NCBI GenBank assembly: GCA_965242615.1
Contig: CBDESR010000004.1
Span: 1-64,000, forward strand
Reading direction: 5' to 3'
DNA: 64,000 nt
Source: CBDBCU01 sp965242615
GTDB lineage: Bacteria > Chloroflexota > Dehalococcoidia > Lucifugimonadales > UBA3495
Shown in pieces: positions 22,806 to 31,330 of the stretch. Each line of letters opens with the position of its first letter. The first letter of the stretch is position 1. The position numbers and the translations under genes are program-made. The notes beneath the pieces were generated by a model that made no database searches, had not been told where the DNA came from, and worked only from the letters and a program-made list of their open reading frames with translations.

Positions 22806-23798
22806 TTATAAATCCAGCAGCTGCTCCAGGTTTTTCCAGAGAATCAGCTCCTTTTCCGCTTGGCTCAAACTCTCCAGACTCAGGATCCAGGACACCGGCC
22901 AGTCAAAGACCATATCGTAGGGCCAATCCGTCCCGAACAGCACCCGGTCGGCGCCTACCGCGTCAATCAGGAACCGCAGAGACTCCTCGGTATAGACGAT
23001 GCAGTCGTAGTAGAACCGCCGCAGGTAGGCGCTCGGCGGCTGGGCCGGTTTCGTCGGCGTATCCGGCAGCCCGCGCCAACCCCGATCCACCCGCCCAATC
23101 CCGTAGCAGGTATAGCCGCCGCCGTGGGACAGGCAGATTTTCAAGTCCGGGCAGGCATCCATCACCCCGCCCAGTACCAGCGAGGCAAAAGTAACCGCCC
23201 GGTCGGCCAAGTTGCCGATAGTGTTGGGCAGGTGGTAGCGGTCAATGCGGAAGTCAACGATAGTGCCGTCCCCCTGGTGAAAGAGAATCAGCGCGCCGGT
23301 CTGTTCCGCCGCCTTCCAGAAGGGCATAAACTCGGCTTCATCCAGCAACTTGCCGTTCACCTGGTCGTTAATCATCGCCCCCTTGAACCCGGCGGCCATA
23401 ATCCGCTCCAGTTCGGCCACGGCCGCCCCGACATCCTGCATCGGCAAAGTCCCCAATCCGGCAAAGCGGTCGGGCCAACTCTGTACCATCTGCGCGATTT
23501 CCGCGTTGGAATCCCGCGCCGTGGCAATGGCGACTTCCGCCGGCAGTTGGTAGTTGTAAAACCCGGAGTAGGGGGAAAGGACATGGACATCGACCCCTAG
23601 GGAGTCCATATCCGCCATCCGATCCTCCGGCGTCCAGCGGGCCTTGGGCGGCAGCCCGCCGCGGCGGTCGCCCACAACGGCAATCTCCCGGCCCCGGCTG
23701 TCCTGCTCCCGCCGCAAGCCGTGCCAATTGCCGCCCTTTTCAGTAGCCCGCCAGAAACATTGCGGCGTCAGGTGGGCGTGAATGTCAATGCTGCGCAT
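22806..23798 (-). CDS. Amidohydrolase, ACMSD-like (paralogue of its neighbour)
   Basis: 330 residues. MRSIDIHAH starts the protein. HQGDGTIVD, CLSHGGGYTCYGIGRVDRGW and LFGTDWPYDM supply the other expected metal ligands. Start and end (MRSIDIHAH...LILWKNLEQLLDL) closely match the downstream gene (LWKNLEELLGV). First in the minus-strand group, it probably leads the operon 23798-19642. AGAGG lies 5 bases upstream. The two paralogues may act on successive or related intermediates; this is inference. Confidence 0.9.
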   Translation of the reverse strand: MRSIDIHAHLTPQCFWRATEKGGNWHGLRREQDSRGREIAVVGDRRGGLPPKARWTPEDRMADMDSLGVDVHVLSPYSGFYNYQLPAEVAIATARDSNAEIAQMVQSWPDRFAGLGTLPMQDVGAAVAELERIMAAGFKGAMINDQVNGKLLDEAEFMPFWKAAEQTGALILFHQGDGTIVDFRIDRYHLPNTIGNLADRAVTFASLVLGGVMDACPDLKICLSHGGGYTCYGIGRVDRGWRGLPDTPTKPAQPPSAYLRRFYYDCIVYTEESLRFLIDAVGADRVLFGTDWPYDMVFDWPVSWILSLESLSQAEKELILWKNLEQLLDL

Positions 23799-23957
23799 CG
23801 CAACCTCTGCTGTCGCTTATTGTCGGTAGGCTTGTCCCAAGCAACCCGAATGGGATAGGTTACATAAAAAGCAGGGCAAAGGTAGCACAGGCGGCGGAAG
23901 GTGTCAATTTGCCCGGCAACTAGCTGCTTTACATAAAGCGGGGCGTTGCCGCCTTGA

Positions 23958-23987
23958 TTGACGCGGCAGATCGGGTTATATTATACA
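23958..23987 (+). promoter_or_regulatory. Promoter of the restriction-modification gene
   Basis: TTGACG at 23958 with TTATAC/TATACA at 23981-23987 (17-18 base spacer). It overlaps the TTG at 23954 that would give the longest frame, which argues for translation starting further down, at 24020 or 24026. Confidence 0.45.
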
Positions 23988-24019
23988 ATCTCCAGACCTT
24001 CTTACCGGGAGTCGATGGG

Positions 24020-27000
24020 ATGACTATGCCGCAGGATGTAACCGGGGAACCCCGTTGGGAAATCGCCAGGGATTCAGTACGTCGGTTGCGGGAGCTGCCG
24101 GCTGACTTGGCGGAAGCCAACGTGCAGGGGACGTTACTGTATGCCCTGCAAGCTTTGTTTCCCCGGCTCCCGGCGGCTGAGTTGTGCCTGGAAAAGCCGT
24201 CCGGGGATGGGGATATTGATGTCTATTGCCGCAATGTGGTCTTTGAGACCAAGCGGCAAGGCAAAAAAGACGATGCCCGGGTTAAGCCCGATGGCACTAC
24301 CGAAACCCCGGAGGAGCAGGCGGTCCGCTACTTGAACGCCCTGACGGCCAGCTCTGATCTGTTTAAGGACGAGAGCATCGGCTGGCGGGCCGGCATCACC
24401 GATGGCAAGGCGTGGAGTTTTTACGATTATCAACGGGATGCGGAACCGGCTTTGGCCTTGGTACAGGAAATGCAATTGCAGGAGCCGGAGGATGACGACC
24501 ACCTGCTGGCTTATCTGTACGATTTTGTCAACCGCACCGCCAAGACGCCGCCGCCTACCGACAATGTGCGCTGGGCGGACGCTATAGCTCAGCCGTTCAT
24601 CGACTTGGCGGCGGACTATGAAAACTCCCCCGCTTATGTTGTCAAGCGCACCCTTTGGCGGGATTTGCTGCGGGGGGCTTTTCTGACGCCGCCGGATGAT
24701 ACCGTCGCCGAGCGGGATTTGTTCGCCCGGCATACGATGCTGGTGGTTACGGCCCGGGCGGTGGCGGAAACCTTGCGGCAGGGCGGGCAACAGACTGATG
24801 ACCGGGATGCCTTGCGCCGCCAGTTGACCTACGGCTTTGCCGCTTGGTTGCTCGACGCCGCCGATAGCGACGGGGAGCAGGTTCTGGACGCCCTGACAAC
24901 CGAGGTGAACCGCTACAATTGGAGTGTGGCCGGGCGGGATACCCTGAAAGATTTGTACCACTCCGTCATCCCCCACAACATCCGCCATGATTTCGGGGAG
25001 TATTACACCCCGGACTGGCTGGCCCGGGCGGTGTGCGAGGAAGTGATGGATGCCGATTGGCGGCGGGAAATCATTGATATGGCGGTTGCTAATCAGCTGA
25101 ACGGCCCGGCGGTGCTGGATCCGGCCTGCGGCTCCGGGACTTTCCTGTACCACGCTACCCAACTGCTGCTGGCTGACGCCGCCCAACACCCGGAACTGGC
25201 CGGTCACCCCTACGCTCAGGTAGAAATCGTCAACGAGCTGGTGGCCGGGATGGATCTGCACCCGGTAGCCGTGGAGTTGGCTAAGACCACCAAGATAGCC
25301 GCTTTTTCCGAACTGGCATCTTTGGTCAATACGGAAAACGCCGCGATTTCCATATATCTGGGCGACAGCCTGCAATGGGAATCCCGGCGGCAACACGCCG
25401 AAATCGCCTTTGACGACCGGGTAACCATCAACACTGACGACCCGGATGCCCCCTTATCCTTGCCCCGTTCTTTCCTGCTCAGCAGCCAGTTTGAGCAGTC
25501 CCTCAACCTCATATTCGACTATACCAAACGTCCCTATCGGGATAGCCTCGAGACCCAATTGGCGGCGGTTCTGGCTCTCCCTTCCGAAGTTGAGCGGGAC
25601 GCGGTGCTGAACCTTTACCGCCGCCTGCGTCAGTATGTGGATGCGGAACGCGACCATGTCTGGCACTGGTACATCTCCAACTTGGCCCAGCCCACCCGTC
25701 TAATGGCGAACCCGCCCAGCCGCTTGGTGGGCAATCCGCCTTGGGTGGTCTATAAAACTATGTCCCATAACCCGGAACGGCAGGATGCCTTTCGCCATCA
25801 CGCCGGCCAACGCGGCCTGTGGGCCGGGGCGAAATTGGCGCCGCAAAATGACTTGGCGGCGACCTTTGCCGCCACCTGCGTGGACTACTACCTGAAACCC
25901 GGCGGCAAGTTCGGTTTTGTGCTGCCCTACGCCGCCTTGCGGGGCCGCCACTGGGAACCCTTCCGCGCCGGTGACTGGAGCCTGCCGGAGGCCGCCGGGC
26001 GGGGGCGTACCCTAGCCGACCTGAGCCCGGACGCTTGGAACTTCTTTGCCGGCACGGTGCGCCCCTTTCCTTGGGCTAACTCCTCAGCCGTATTCGGGCG
26101 CAAGCTGGATATTGGCGAATCGGCGGCGAAAATCAAGCCGACGCCGCTGGCCGGGATGCAACGGGTGGGCAATACCGAATCGGTAAGACCGCGAATGTCT
26201 TGGGAGGAGGCTAAGCCGCTGCTCACCTTTACCCGGCAGGAACAGCAGCGTACCGAAGCCAGCGAAGCCTATTCCGGGGTTTTCCGCAACGGGGCTACCC
26301 TGTTTCCCCAGTCCCTGGTGGTGTTCGAGCGGCCGGAGGACCGGGTCTTGGGCATTGTCCATTTCCATACTAATCGCGCTAAAGGGGCGTGGCGGGGAAC
26401 GGACCGCCGGGGGCAAGTCGAGGAGCAGTTCGTAAAGCAGGCGATATTTTCCCGCTGGCTGCTGCCTTTCGGTACCAACGGCCATTCGCACATCATCGCG
26501 CCCTTTGCGGCCGATGGCGGCAGTTTGCTTGAAACCTTGCCGCAAGACGCCGGCGCTTCCCGATTCCGCCGGTATTGGGACTCCGCCGACCAGAAATGGC
26601 GGGAAATCAGCAGCGGCCGGCCACCGGTTACCCTGCTTGACCAGGTGGATTATCAAGGCAAAATGTCCGCTCAGCTTGGCAACAAGCAGCTGGGGAAAGT
26701 GGTCTATCAGCGGTCAGGAGTTTGGCTCCAATCCGGCGTGGTGCCGGTGGATATGATTGCCGACGGTACGCTGAACTGGTTTGCCAGTAGTGAGGAAAAG
26801 GAACTGCACTACCTGGCGGCCATTTTCAATGCACCGGCTTTGGCAATCTTTTTCCGGGACGCTTGCCGGGCGTCCGACCGGCACTTTCAGATGGGGCCAA
26901 TGGAGAACCTGCCGATTCCGGCCTTTGACGCTGGTAATGAACACCACGCTAATTTGGCGGCGCAGTCGGAGTTGGCGCACCGGCGGGTGGCGGCTCTGGT

Positions 27001-27127
27001 GGCGGAATATGCGGATAGCCGGCGGAAAATCGGTCGGGATTCGGTGCTGCGGGATGGGGCGATGCAGCCGATTTTGGCGGCTATTGATGAGGCGGTGCGG
27101 GTTATTTTGCCGGATTACTGTTCCTGA
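24020..27127 (+). CDS. Single-chain restriction-modification enzyme (type IIG-like N6-adenine methylase with PD-(D/E)XK domain)
   Basis: About 1035 residues from the ATG at 24020 (alternative 24026). The N-terminal nuclease-like part has GDGDIDVYCRNVVFETKRQ, the D...ExK pattern. The methylase core has FGEYYTPDWLAR, motif I VLDPACGSGTFL, AGMDLHPVAVELAK, and motif IV LVGNPPWVVYK. The last third is a likely target-recognition region (NLPIPAFDA). This is the layout of self-contained type IIG/Eco57I-like enzymes that cut and methylate DNA. No helicase motifs or separate specificity gene are present. It is divergent from the amidohydrolase operon with its own promoter. It could instead be an antiphage methylase of another class. 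Confidence 0.85.
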   Translation: MTMPQDVTGEPRWEIARDSVRRLRELPADLAEANVQGTLLYALQALFPRLPAAELCLEKPSGDGDIDVYCRNVVFETKRQGKKDDARVKPDGTTETPEEQAVRYLNALTASSDLFKDESIGWRAGITDGKAWSFYDYQRDAEPALALVQEMQLQEPEDDDHLLAYLYDFVNRTAKTPPPTDNVRWADAIAQPFIDLAADYENSPAYVVKRTLWRDLLRGAFLTPPDDTVAERDLFARHTMLVVTARAVAETLRQGGQQTDDRDALRRQLTYGFAAWLLDAADSDGEQVLDALTTEVNRYNWSVAGRDTLKDLYHSVIPHNIRHDFGEYYTPDWLARAVCEEVMDADWRREIIDMAVANQLNGPAVLDPACGSGTFLYHATQLLLADAAQHPELAGHPYAQVEIVNELVAGMDLHPVAVELAKTTKIAAFSELASLVNTENAAISIYLGDSLQWESRRQHAEIAFDDRVTINTDDPDAPLSLPRSFLLSSQFEQSLNLIFDYTKRPYRDSLETQLAAVLALPSEVERDAVLNLYRRLRQYVDAERDHVWHWYISNLAQPTRLMANPPSRLVGNPPWVVYKTMSHNPERQDAFRHHAGQRGLWAGAKLAPQNDLAATFAATCVDYYLKPGGKFGFVLPYAALRGRHWEPFRAGDWSLPEAAGRGRTLADLSPDAWNFFAGTVRPFPWANSSAVFGRKLDIGESAAKIKPTPLAGMQRVGNTESVRPRMSWEEAKPLLTFTRQEQQRTEASEAYSGVFRNGATLFPQSLVVFERPEDRVLGIVHFHTNRAKGAWRGTDRRGQVEEQFVKQAIFSRWLLPFGTNGHSHIIAPFAADGGSLLETLPQDAGASRFRRYWDSADQKWREISSGRPPVTLLDQVDYQGKMSAQLGNKQLGKVVYQRSGVWLQSGVVPVDMIADGTLNWFASSEEKELHYLAAIFNAPALAIFFRDACRASDRHFQMGPMENLPIPAFDAGNEHHANLAAQSELAHRRVAALVAEYADSRRKIGRDSVLRDGAMQPILAAIDEAVRVILPDYCS

Positions 27128-27276
27128 GCGGCCGGCGTTCCCGGTTTTACTTGACGGCAGCTAATTGCCCTTTGCCCCAACCCCCAAACCGTTTGCCACA
27201 TCCTGCCCTTTGCCGTATATTGGGGGGCGGTATCCTACCGGCCGCGCCGCAAGACACCCCAAGAAAGGACTGCCTG

Positions 27277-28569
27277 ATGCGGATTTTGTTGATTGCCACT
27301 AACCGGCACCAACGCCTGATGAGCCGAATGAACGCCCGTCCCCTGCCCATCGGCATGGCTTACATTGCCGGCTACCTCGACCCGGAACGCCACCAGTTGC
27401 AAGCCCTCGACTTGATGTTTGCCGACGATTACCTGGCCGCTGTCGAGCAAGCCGTTACCGACTTTCAGCCGGAACTGGTCGGCATTTCCCTGCGGAACCT
27501 CAGCAATCACAGCTACCTCGACCCCCAGTGGGCCTTGCCCTTGACCAAAGCCGTCATCGACCGGGTGCGGGAGCTGTCCAACGCCCCCATCGTCTGCGGC
27601 GGCCCGGCCTTCAGTCAGCTGCCCCGCCAGTGCTACGACTATCTGGAGCCGGACTTGGGCTTGGCTGGCGACGCCGGGGAAACCTTTGCCGAACTGGCCG
27701 GCCGCCTGGAAATCGGCGAACCGGACTACCGCGACTTGCCCGGCTTGGTCTATCGCGATAACGGAGCCGTCCATTACAACGGGATGCAATGCGCTTCGGA
27801 ATTCACCAAGCCGCCCCGCTTTGACGAACTGGATATGGAACGCTACCAGCGCGCCGGCTTTGGCATTGGCATCGTTACCAAGTTGGGCGACTTCAGCTAC
27901 CCTACCGGCCCCGGCACCGAACCGCCGCCGGAAGCTTGGCGCGTCATCCGCCCCATCCCGGAGGTAGTGCAGGAAGTCCGGGAGATGAAAGAGCGTTACG
28001 GTCTCCGCAAGGTCTTTTTCATCGACAACGGCTTTAATGTGCCGCTAAATCACGCCAAAGACCTGTGCCGCGCCCTGATTGACGCCAACCTCAAACTCCA
28101 CTGGAATACCCCTTTTGCCCCCTACAGCTGCGACCCGGAACTGGTCACCCTGATGAAACAAGCCGGCTGCGCCCTGGTGCTGATGGGCAATGCTCAGGGT
28201 GACGCCCACGGCGGTATGGCGTTAGGGGAACGATTGGAGCCGCTCCTTGCCACTTGCCGAATGTGTGAGGAGGGCGGCCTCCACTACACCATCTCCCAAC
28301 GCTTCGGCGAACCCGGCGAAACCCGCCAGTCGGTAGCGGAAAAACTGGATTTCTTGCGCCAGTTGCGCCCTTCCCTAGCTAATCTGCGGATTGGCGTCAG
28401 CCTGATGCCCGGCACCAAAGAAGCCCAAATCGCCCGGGACGAAGGACTGATTGCCGACGAAGCCGAACTGATTAAACCCACTTTTTACATTGCTCCCGAA
28501 GTCAAAGACTGGCTCGTGGATTACCTCCGCGAACAGGCCGCCGACCAACCCCGCTGGAACTTGCTCTAA
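27277..28569 (+). CDS. B12-binding/radical SAM-like protein lacking the cluster cysteines
   Basis: 430 residues from the ATG at 27277; AAAGGA lies upstream, and the frame upstream of it is non-family sequence. Residues 1-130 form a cobalamin-binding-like Rossmann domain (MRILLIATN, LPIGMAYIAGYLD, ELVGISLRN, APIVCGGPAFSQLP). Residues 190-430 follow the radical SAM barrel of B12-dependent enzymes (RKVFFIDNGFNVPLNHAKDLCRALID, LHWNTPFAPYSCDPELVTLMKQAGC, YTISQRFGEPGET). The CX3CX2C motif that should lie after RAGFGIGIVTKLGDF is absent; that stretch contains no cysteine at all. It probably cannot carry the usual [4Fe-4S]/SAM centre. Downstream hydrolase 20 bases away suggests co-transcription. Confidence 0.8.
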   Translation: MRILLIATNRHQRLMSRMNARPLPIGMAYIAGYLDPERHQLQALDLMFADDYLAAVEQAVTDFQPELVGISLRNLSNHSYLDPQWALPLTKAVIDRVRELSNAPIVCGGPAFSQLPRQCYDYLEPDLGLAGDAGETFAELAGRLEIGEPDYRDLPGLVYRDNGAVHYNGMQCASEFTKPPRFDELDMERYQRAGFGIGIVTKLGDFSYPTGPGTEPPPEAWRVIRPIPEVVQEVREMKERYGLRKVFFIDNGFNVPLNHAKDLCRALIDANLKLHWNTPFAPYSCDPELVTLMKQAGCALVLMGNAQGDAHGGMALGERLEPLLATCRMCEEGGLHYTISQRFGEPGETRQSVAEKLDFLRQLRPSLANLRIGVSLMPGTKEAQIARDEGLIADEAELIKPTFYIAPEVKDWLVDYLREQAADQPRWNLL

Positions 28570-28588
28570 ACCCCCAAGGAGAAACTCT

Positions 28589-29464
28589 TTGCAGCCCGAA
28601 AGCAAATTCATCCCCACCAACGGCATCACCTTACACGGCTTGGCTTGGGGCCATCCCGACAACCCCCTGCTCTTGATGACCCACGGCATCGGCTTGTGCG
28701 CCGCCGTCTGGAATCCCCTGGCCCAGGACTTGGCAAAAGACTACTACGTCCTCTCCCTCGACCTGCGCGGCCACGGCGACAGCGACCAGCCTGGCGACTA
28801 TACCTTTGACGCCATGGCTCAGGACTTGGTGGGGTTAGTCCAAACCCTGAACCCGCCGCAACCGCCCTACGCCGTTGGCCACTCCGCCGGCGGGATGACC
28901 CTGATGATTGCCAACGCAATGCAGCCCGGCATTATCGGCCCGGCTGTCCTGGTCGATACCCGGGTCGGCCCGGCTCTGGAAGTCTATAGCCCCGAAGTCC
29001 GGGCCGAGCGGATGAACCGCACCCGCAACAAGCGCGCTATCTGGGAAAGCCGGGAAGCGATGTACGCCGCCTACCGCGACCGCCGCGTTTTCCGCACCTG
29101 GACGGACGATGCCGTCCGCGATTACCTGTGGGGCGGCACCCGCCTGCTTTCCGACGGCCGCGCCGAACTGAAATGCCCTACCGATGTTGAAGCCATCTAC
29201 TACGAAGCCCGCCACGCCCTCGACCCCACGCCCTACCTGCAAAACTTGGCCGGCAACTACCTCTTGCTCTTGGGGGATACCGGTAACTACCCGGATGCCG
29301 CCGCCCGGGACAGCGCCGAAATCCATTACTTCCTGCACCAAGCCAAAGGCGCGCAGCTCCAGACCCTGCCGCAAGGCTCCCACTTTGTAGCAATGGAATA
29401 CCCCGACCTGGTCTTGGCCGCCGTACGCCAATACCTCGACGGACACCGCTTGGGCCGCGCCTGA
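28589..29464 (+). CDS. Alpha/beta hydrolase
   Basis: 291 residues from a TTG with AAGGAG 8 bases upstream, 20 bases after the preceding stop. The upstream extension of the frame overlaps the previous gene and is unlikely. MTHGIGLCAAVWNPLA, LSLDLRGHGDSDQPGDY and VGHSAGGMTLM (Ser99) give the fold and nucleophile; the likely catalytic His is in QGSHFVAMEYPD. Substrate unknown. It is paired with the radical SAM-like gene. Confidence 0.88.
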   Translation: MQPESKFIPTNGITLHGLAWGHPDNPLLLMTHGIGLCAAVWNPLAQDLAKDYYVLSLDLRGHGDSDQPGDYTFDAMAQDLVGLVQTLNPPQPPYAVGHSAGGMTLMIANAMQPGIIGPAVLVDTRVGPALEVYSPEVRAERMNRTRNKRAIWESREAMYAAYRDRRVFRTWTDDAVRDYLWGGTRLLSDGRAELKCPTDVEAIYYEARHALDPTPYLQNLAGNYLLLLGDTGNYPDAAARDSAEIHYFLHQAKGAQLQTLPQGSHFVAMEYPDLVLAAVRQYLDGHRLGRA

Positions 29465-29500
29465 AAGGGAAAAGCGGGGAAAGAAAAGATAGGAAAGGAT

Positions 29501-29586
29501 TGGTGCCGAAGGTCGGAGTCGAACCGACACGGGGTTGCCCCCACCGGTTTTTGAGACCGGCGCGTCTACCATTTCGCCACTTCGGC
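29501..29586 (-). tRNA. tRNA-Leu (CAA)
   Basis: Read on the minus strand it begins GCCGAAGTGGCG and ends CTTCGGCACCA. The 7-bp acceptor stem GCCGAAG/CTTCGGC pairs perfectly. The anticodon stem CCGGT/ACCGG encloses loop CTCAAAA with anticodon CAA. The long variable arm (GTGGGGGCAACCCCGT) marks a class II tRNA, and the T-arm GGTTCGACTCC is standard. CCA is encoded. Confidence 0.95.
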
Positions 29587-29672
29587 TTGAGGGGTTAAGG
29601 GATAGGCCGCCTTTATTATAGCACACTTCCGGGGCCGTTGCACAGCGGTTTAACGGGCATCCAAGTCATTGG

Positions 29673-29681
29673 TGATATAAT
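29673..29681 (+). promoter_or_regulatory. Extended -10 promoter
   Basis: TGATATAAT, 31 bases before the start at 29713, without a good -35. The same element occurs at 16097-16105 and a close one (TGATATACT) at 58830-58838. Confidence 0.5.
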
Positions 29682-29712
29682 GCCGGAACAGTCGCGTCAG
29701 GAGGGTTTTGCA

Positions 29713-30051
29713 ATGGTTATGCCGGAGGGAGCAGCGGTTGTTGCACCGGTCAAAAAGCGGAAAAGGGTGAGCCGGCAGCAGCTGTCCCGGGAGATTTGGT
29801 CGGAAGTGGAGCAGGCGGCGATAGGGGTGGCGCTGCGCCGGGGCTGGCCCCATCAGACTATCGAGGACTTGTACGCAGCGATGCGGCGGCTGGATGAGGA
29901 AAATCCGGATCCGCGGCGGAGTTTCGTGTCCTCTTTCGGGGGCAGCCAGTTGTTTCGGGATAACCTCGAGTACGATTGTATGGATCTGGCCGAGATCAAG
30001 TTCTTTCAGCCGGTGGCGGAGCAGTTGGTCCAGCGGCTGGAGGGGCTATAA
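29713..30051 (+). CDS. Small PaREP1/HEPN-like helical protein
   Basis: 112 residues from an ATG 8 bases after AGGAGG. SREIWSEVEQAAIGVALRRGW, LYAAMRRL and LFRDNLEYDCMDLAEI line up with SEKVWGSVSHALKVVAEQRGW, LYDVARQL and MHDNFYENQRDWPDI of the protein at 314-1186, so the two are paralogues; this one lacks the long disordered tail. The Lys/Arg-rich start (KKRKR) may bind nucleic acid. It has its own extended -10 promoter. Function unknown. Confidence 0.7.
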   Translation: MVMPEGAAVVAPVKKRKRVSRQQLSREIWSEVEQAAIGVALRRGWPHQTIEDLYAAMRRLDEENPDPRRSFVSSFGGSQLFRDNLEYDCMDLAEIKFFQPVAEQLVQRLEGL

Positions 30052-30150
30052 GCCGGTCAGTAGTCGGAGTTTGTTGAATCCCTCTCCATAAAGGGACAAA
30101 GGGACTCCGGGCAACTCCGGAATCCCAAAGCAACCGCATTACGTTGTCAG

Positions 30151-31107
30151 TCACTCCCCCGCTTCCGGAACTTCCATCTCCGCCAGGATTTTCTCGATGC
30201 GGGGGTTGAAAGTCTCCCTGAACTGGATAACGGTATCCACCAACCACGCCCGGATTTCGTCGAGTTTCTTGGTCGGTTCATTTATGGAAGCGGGCCGGGT
30301 AAGCCAAATCCAAGCGTAGCGTTGGTTGTTGCCGCGCCGCTCCCATATCCATTCGCCAACGGCGAATTCACGCTCAATCTCCCCTTGCTCTGCTTTCAGG
30401 GAGTTGAAAATCCGACTGATGTCAGCGCCGCCCCTATGGCCTAACCAGAGAAGTACCCGCGCTTCGTTATTCTTTAGGCTGGGGTAAAGGTAGCAGCCGT
30501 GAATTCCGGTGTTGTTCTCGGTGACCCCGCGCTTCGCCAAATCCTCTTGAAGGCTTTGCTCAAACCTTCGGTAAAGCCCCCGTTCCTCATCCGACACTCT
30601 GGATACCGTCTGATGAGCCTGACGCTTCTGAACAGTCGGCCCGGCCACTTTCTCGAAAATGGCCGCCGGCTTGGAGTCGTCAATCCTAATGGCTCGAACT
30701 TTCACGGCATAGAACTCGACTTCGTCGAGGGTCCACCGGTTAAGCCACTCGATAGCGGCCTTGTGTTGATCGGTGAAATCAGGAGCCACCCATATTGCTA
30801 CTTGAGCGTCAAGTCCGGCCGCATAGGTCAGCAACTGCCCCAAATGGGTGTGGTCAGTCCCCGCCAGTTGATTCTCAATGGCGACTTTGCGACCATCTGG
30901 GCCGGCTTCCTGCGCCAGAATGTCCAGGGAGAAAGGGCCAACCCGGGCCTCAGTATCCCCGGAAGTCCCCAAGTCCAGATTCAAGGCTTGACCCAGCCGC
31001 CCCAAGTTTTGGGCCAGCCAAGGCGTAAAATCGTGCGCCTCGTTCGGCCACACTTCCCGCACCGGCACATCCTTGATGACGCCTACCCGGTCATCCTGCT
31101 GCGTCAC
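30151..31107 (-). CDS. DUF4268 nuclease-fold protein
   Basis: 318 residues from the GTG at 31107, preferred because GGAGG lies 7-8 bases upstream; the frame is open to 31167. GPFSLDILAQE...KVAIENQLAGTDHTHLGQLLTYAAGLDAQVAIWVAPDF is the hallmark of DUF4268-type proteins, a PD-(D/E)XK-like fold with Asp, Glu and Gln in place of the classic ExK. The C-terminal half (GHRGGADISRIFNSLK, ERRGNNQRYAWIWLTRPASI) is the associated domain. Relatives occur near restriction or defence genes. Here it adjoins a PaREP1-like gene (convergent) and an amidohydrolase. Activity unproven. Confidence 0.8.
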   Translation of the reverse strand: MTQQDDRVGVIKDVPVREVWPNEAHDFTPWLAQNLGRLGQALNLDLGTSGDTEARVGPFSLDILAQEAGPDGRKVAIENQLAGTDHTHLGQLLTYAAGLDAQVAIWVAPDFTDQHKAAIEWLNRWTLDEVEFYAVKVRAIRIDDSKPAAIFEKVAGPTVQKRQAHQTVSRVSDEERGLYRRFEQSLQEDLAKRGVTENNTGIHGCYLYPSLKNNEARVLLWLGHRGGADISRIFNSLKAEQGEIEREFAVGEWIWERRGNNQRYAWIWLTRPASINEPTKKLDEIRAWLVDTVIQFRETFNPRIEKILAEMEVPEAGE

Positions 31108-31330
31108 GCCATTACCTCCAGAACTGAAATTGCCGGTACAGCATAACATAATCCCTAATCCCTCCAACTTCCACTAATTCAGCAAATCCCCTTCCCCGCT
31201 GACGCCCGCCCCGTTGACGCCTCGGCTTGGATACCCTATCATCCTGCCCATAACCCGCAGCCCATCATCATCGCCGCCGCTATCAGCAGCAGCACAGCCA
31301 GCAGCCGGCAAATCATCCCGCCGCGCAACG

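Noticed and set aside
23954..24019. TTG start giving 22 extra residues on the restriction-modification enzyme
   Set aside because: It overlaps a promoter-like element and has no ribosome binding site.
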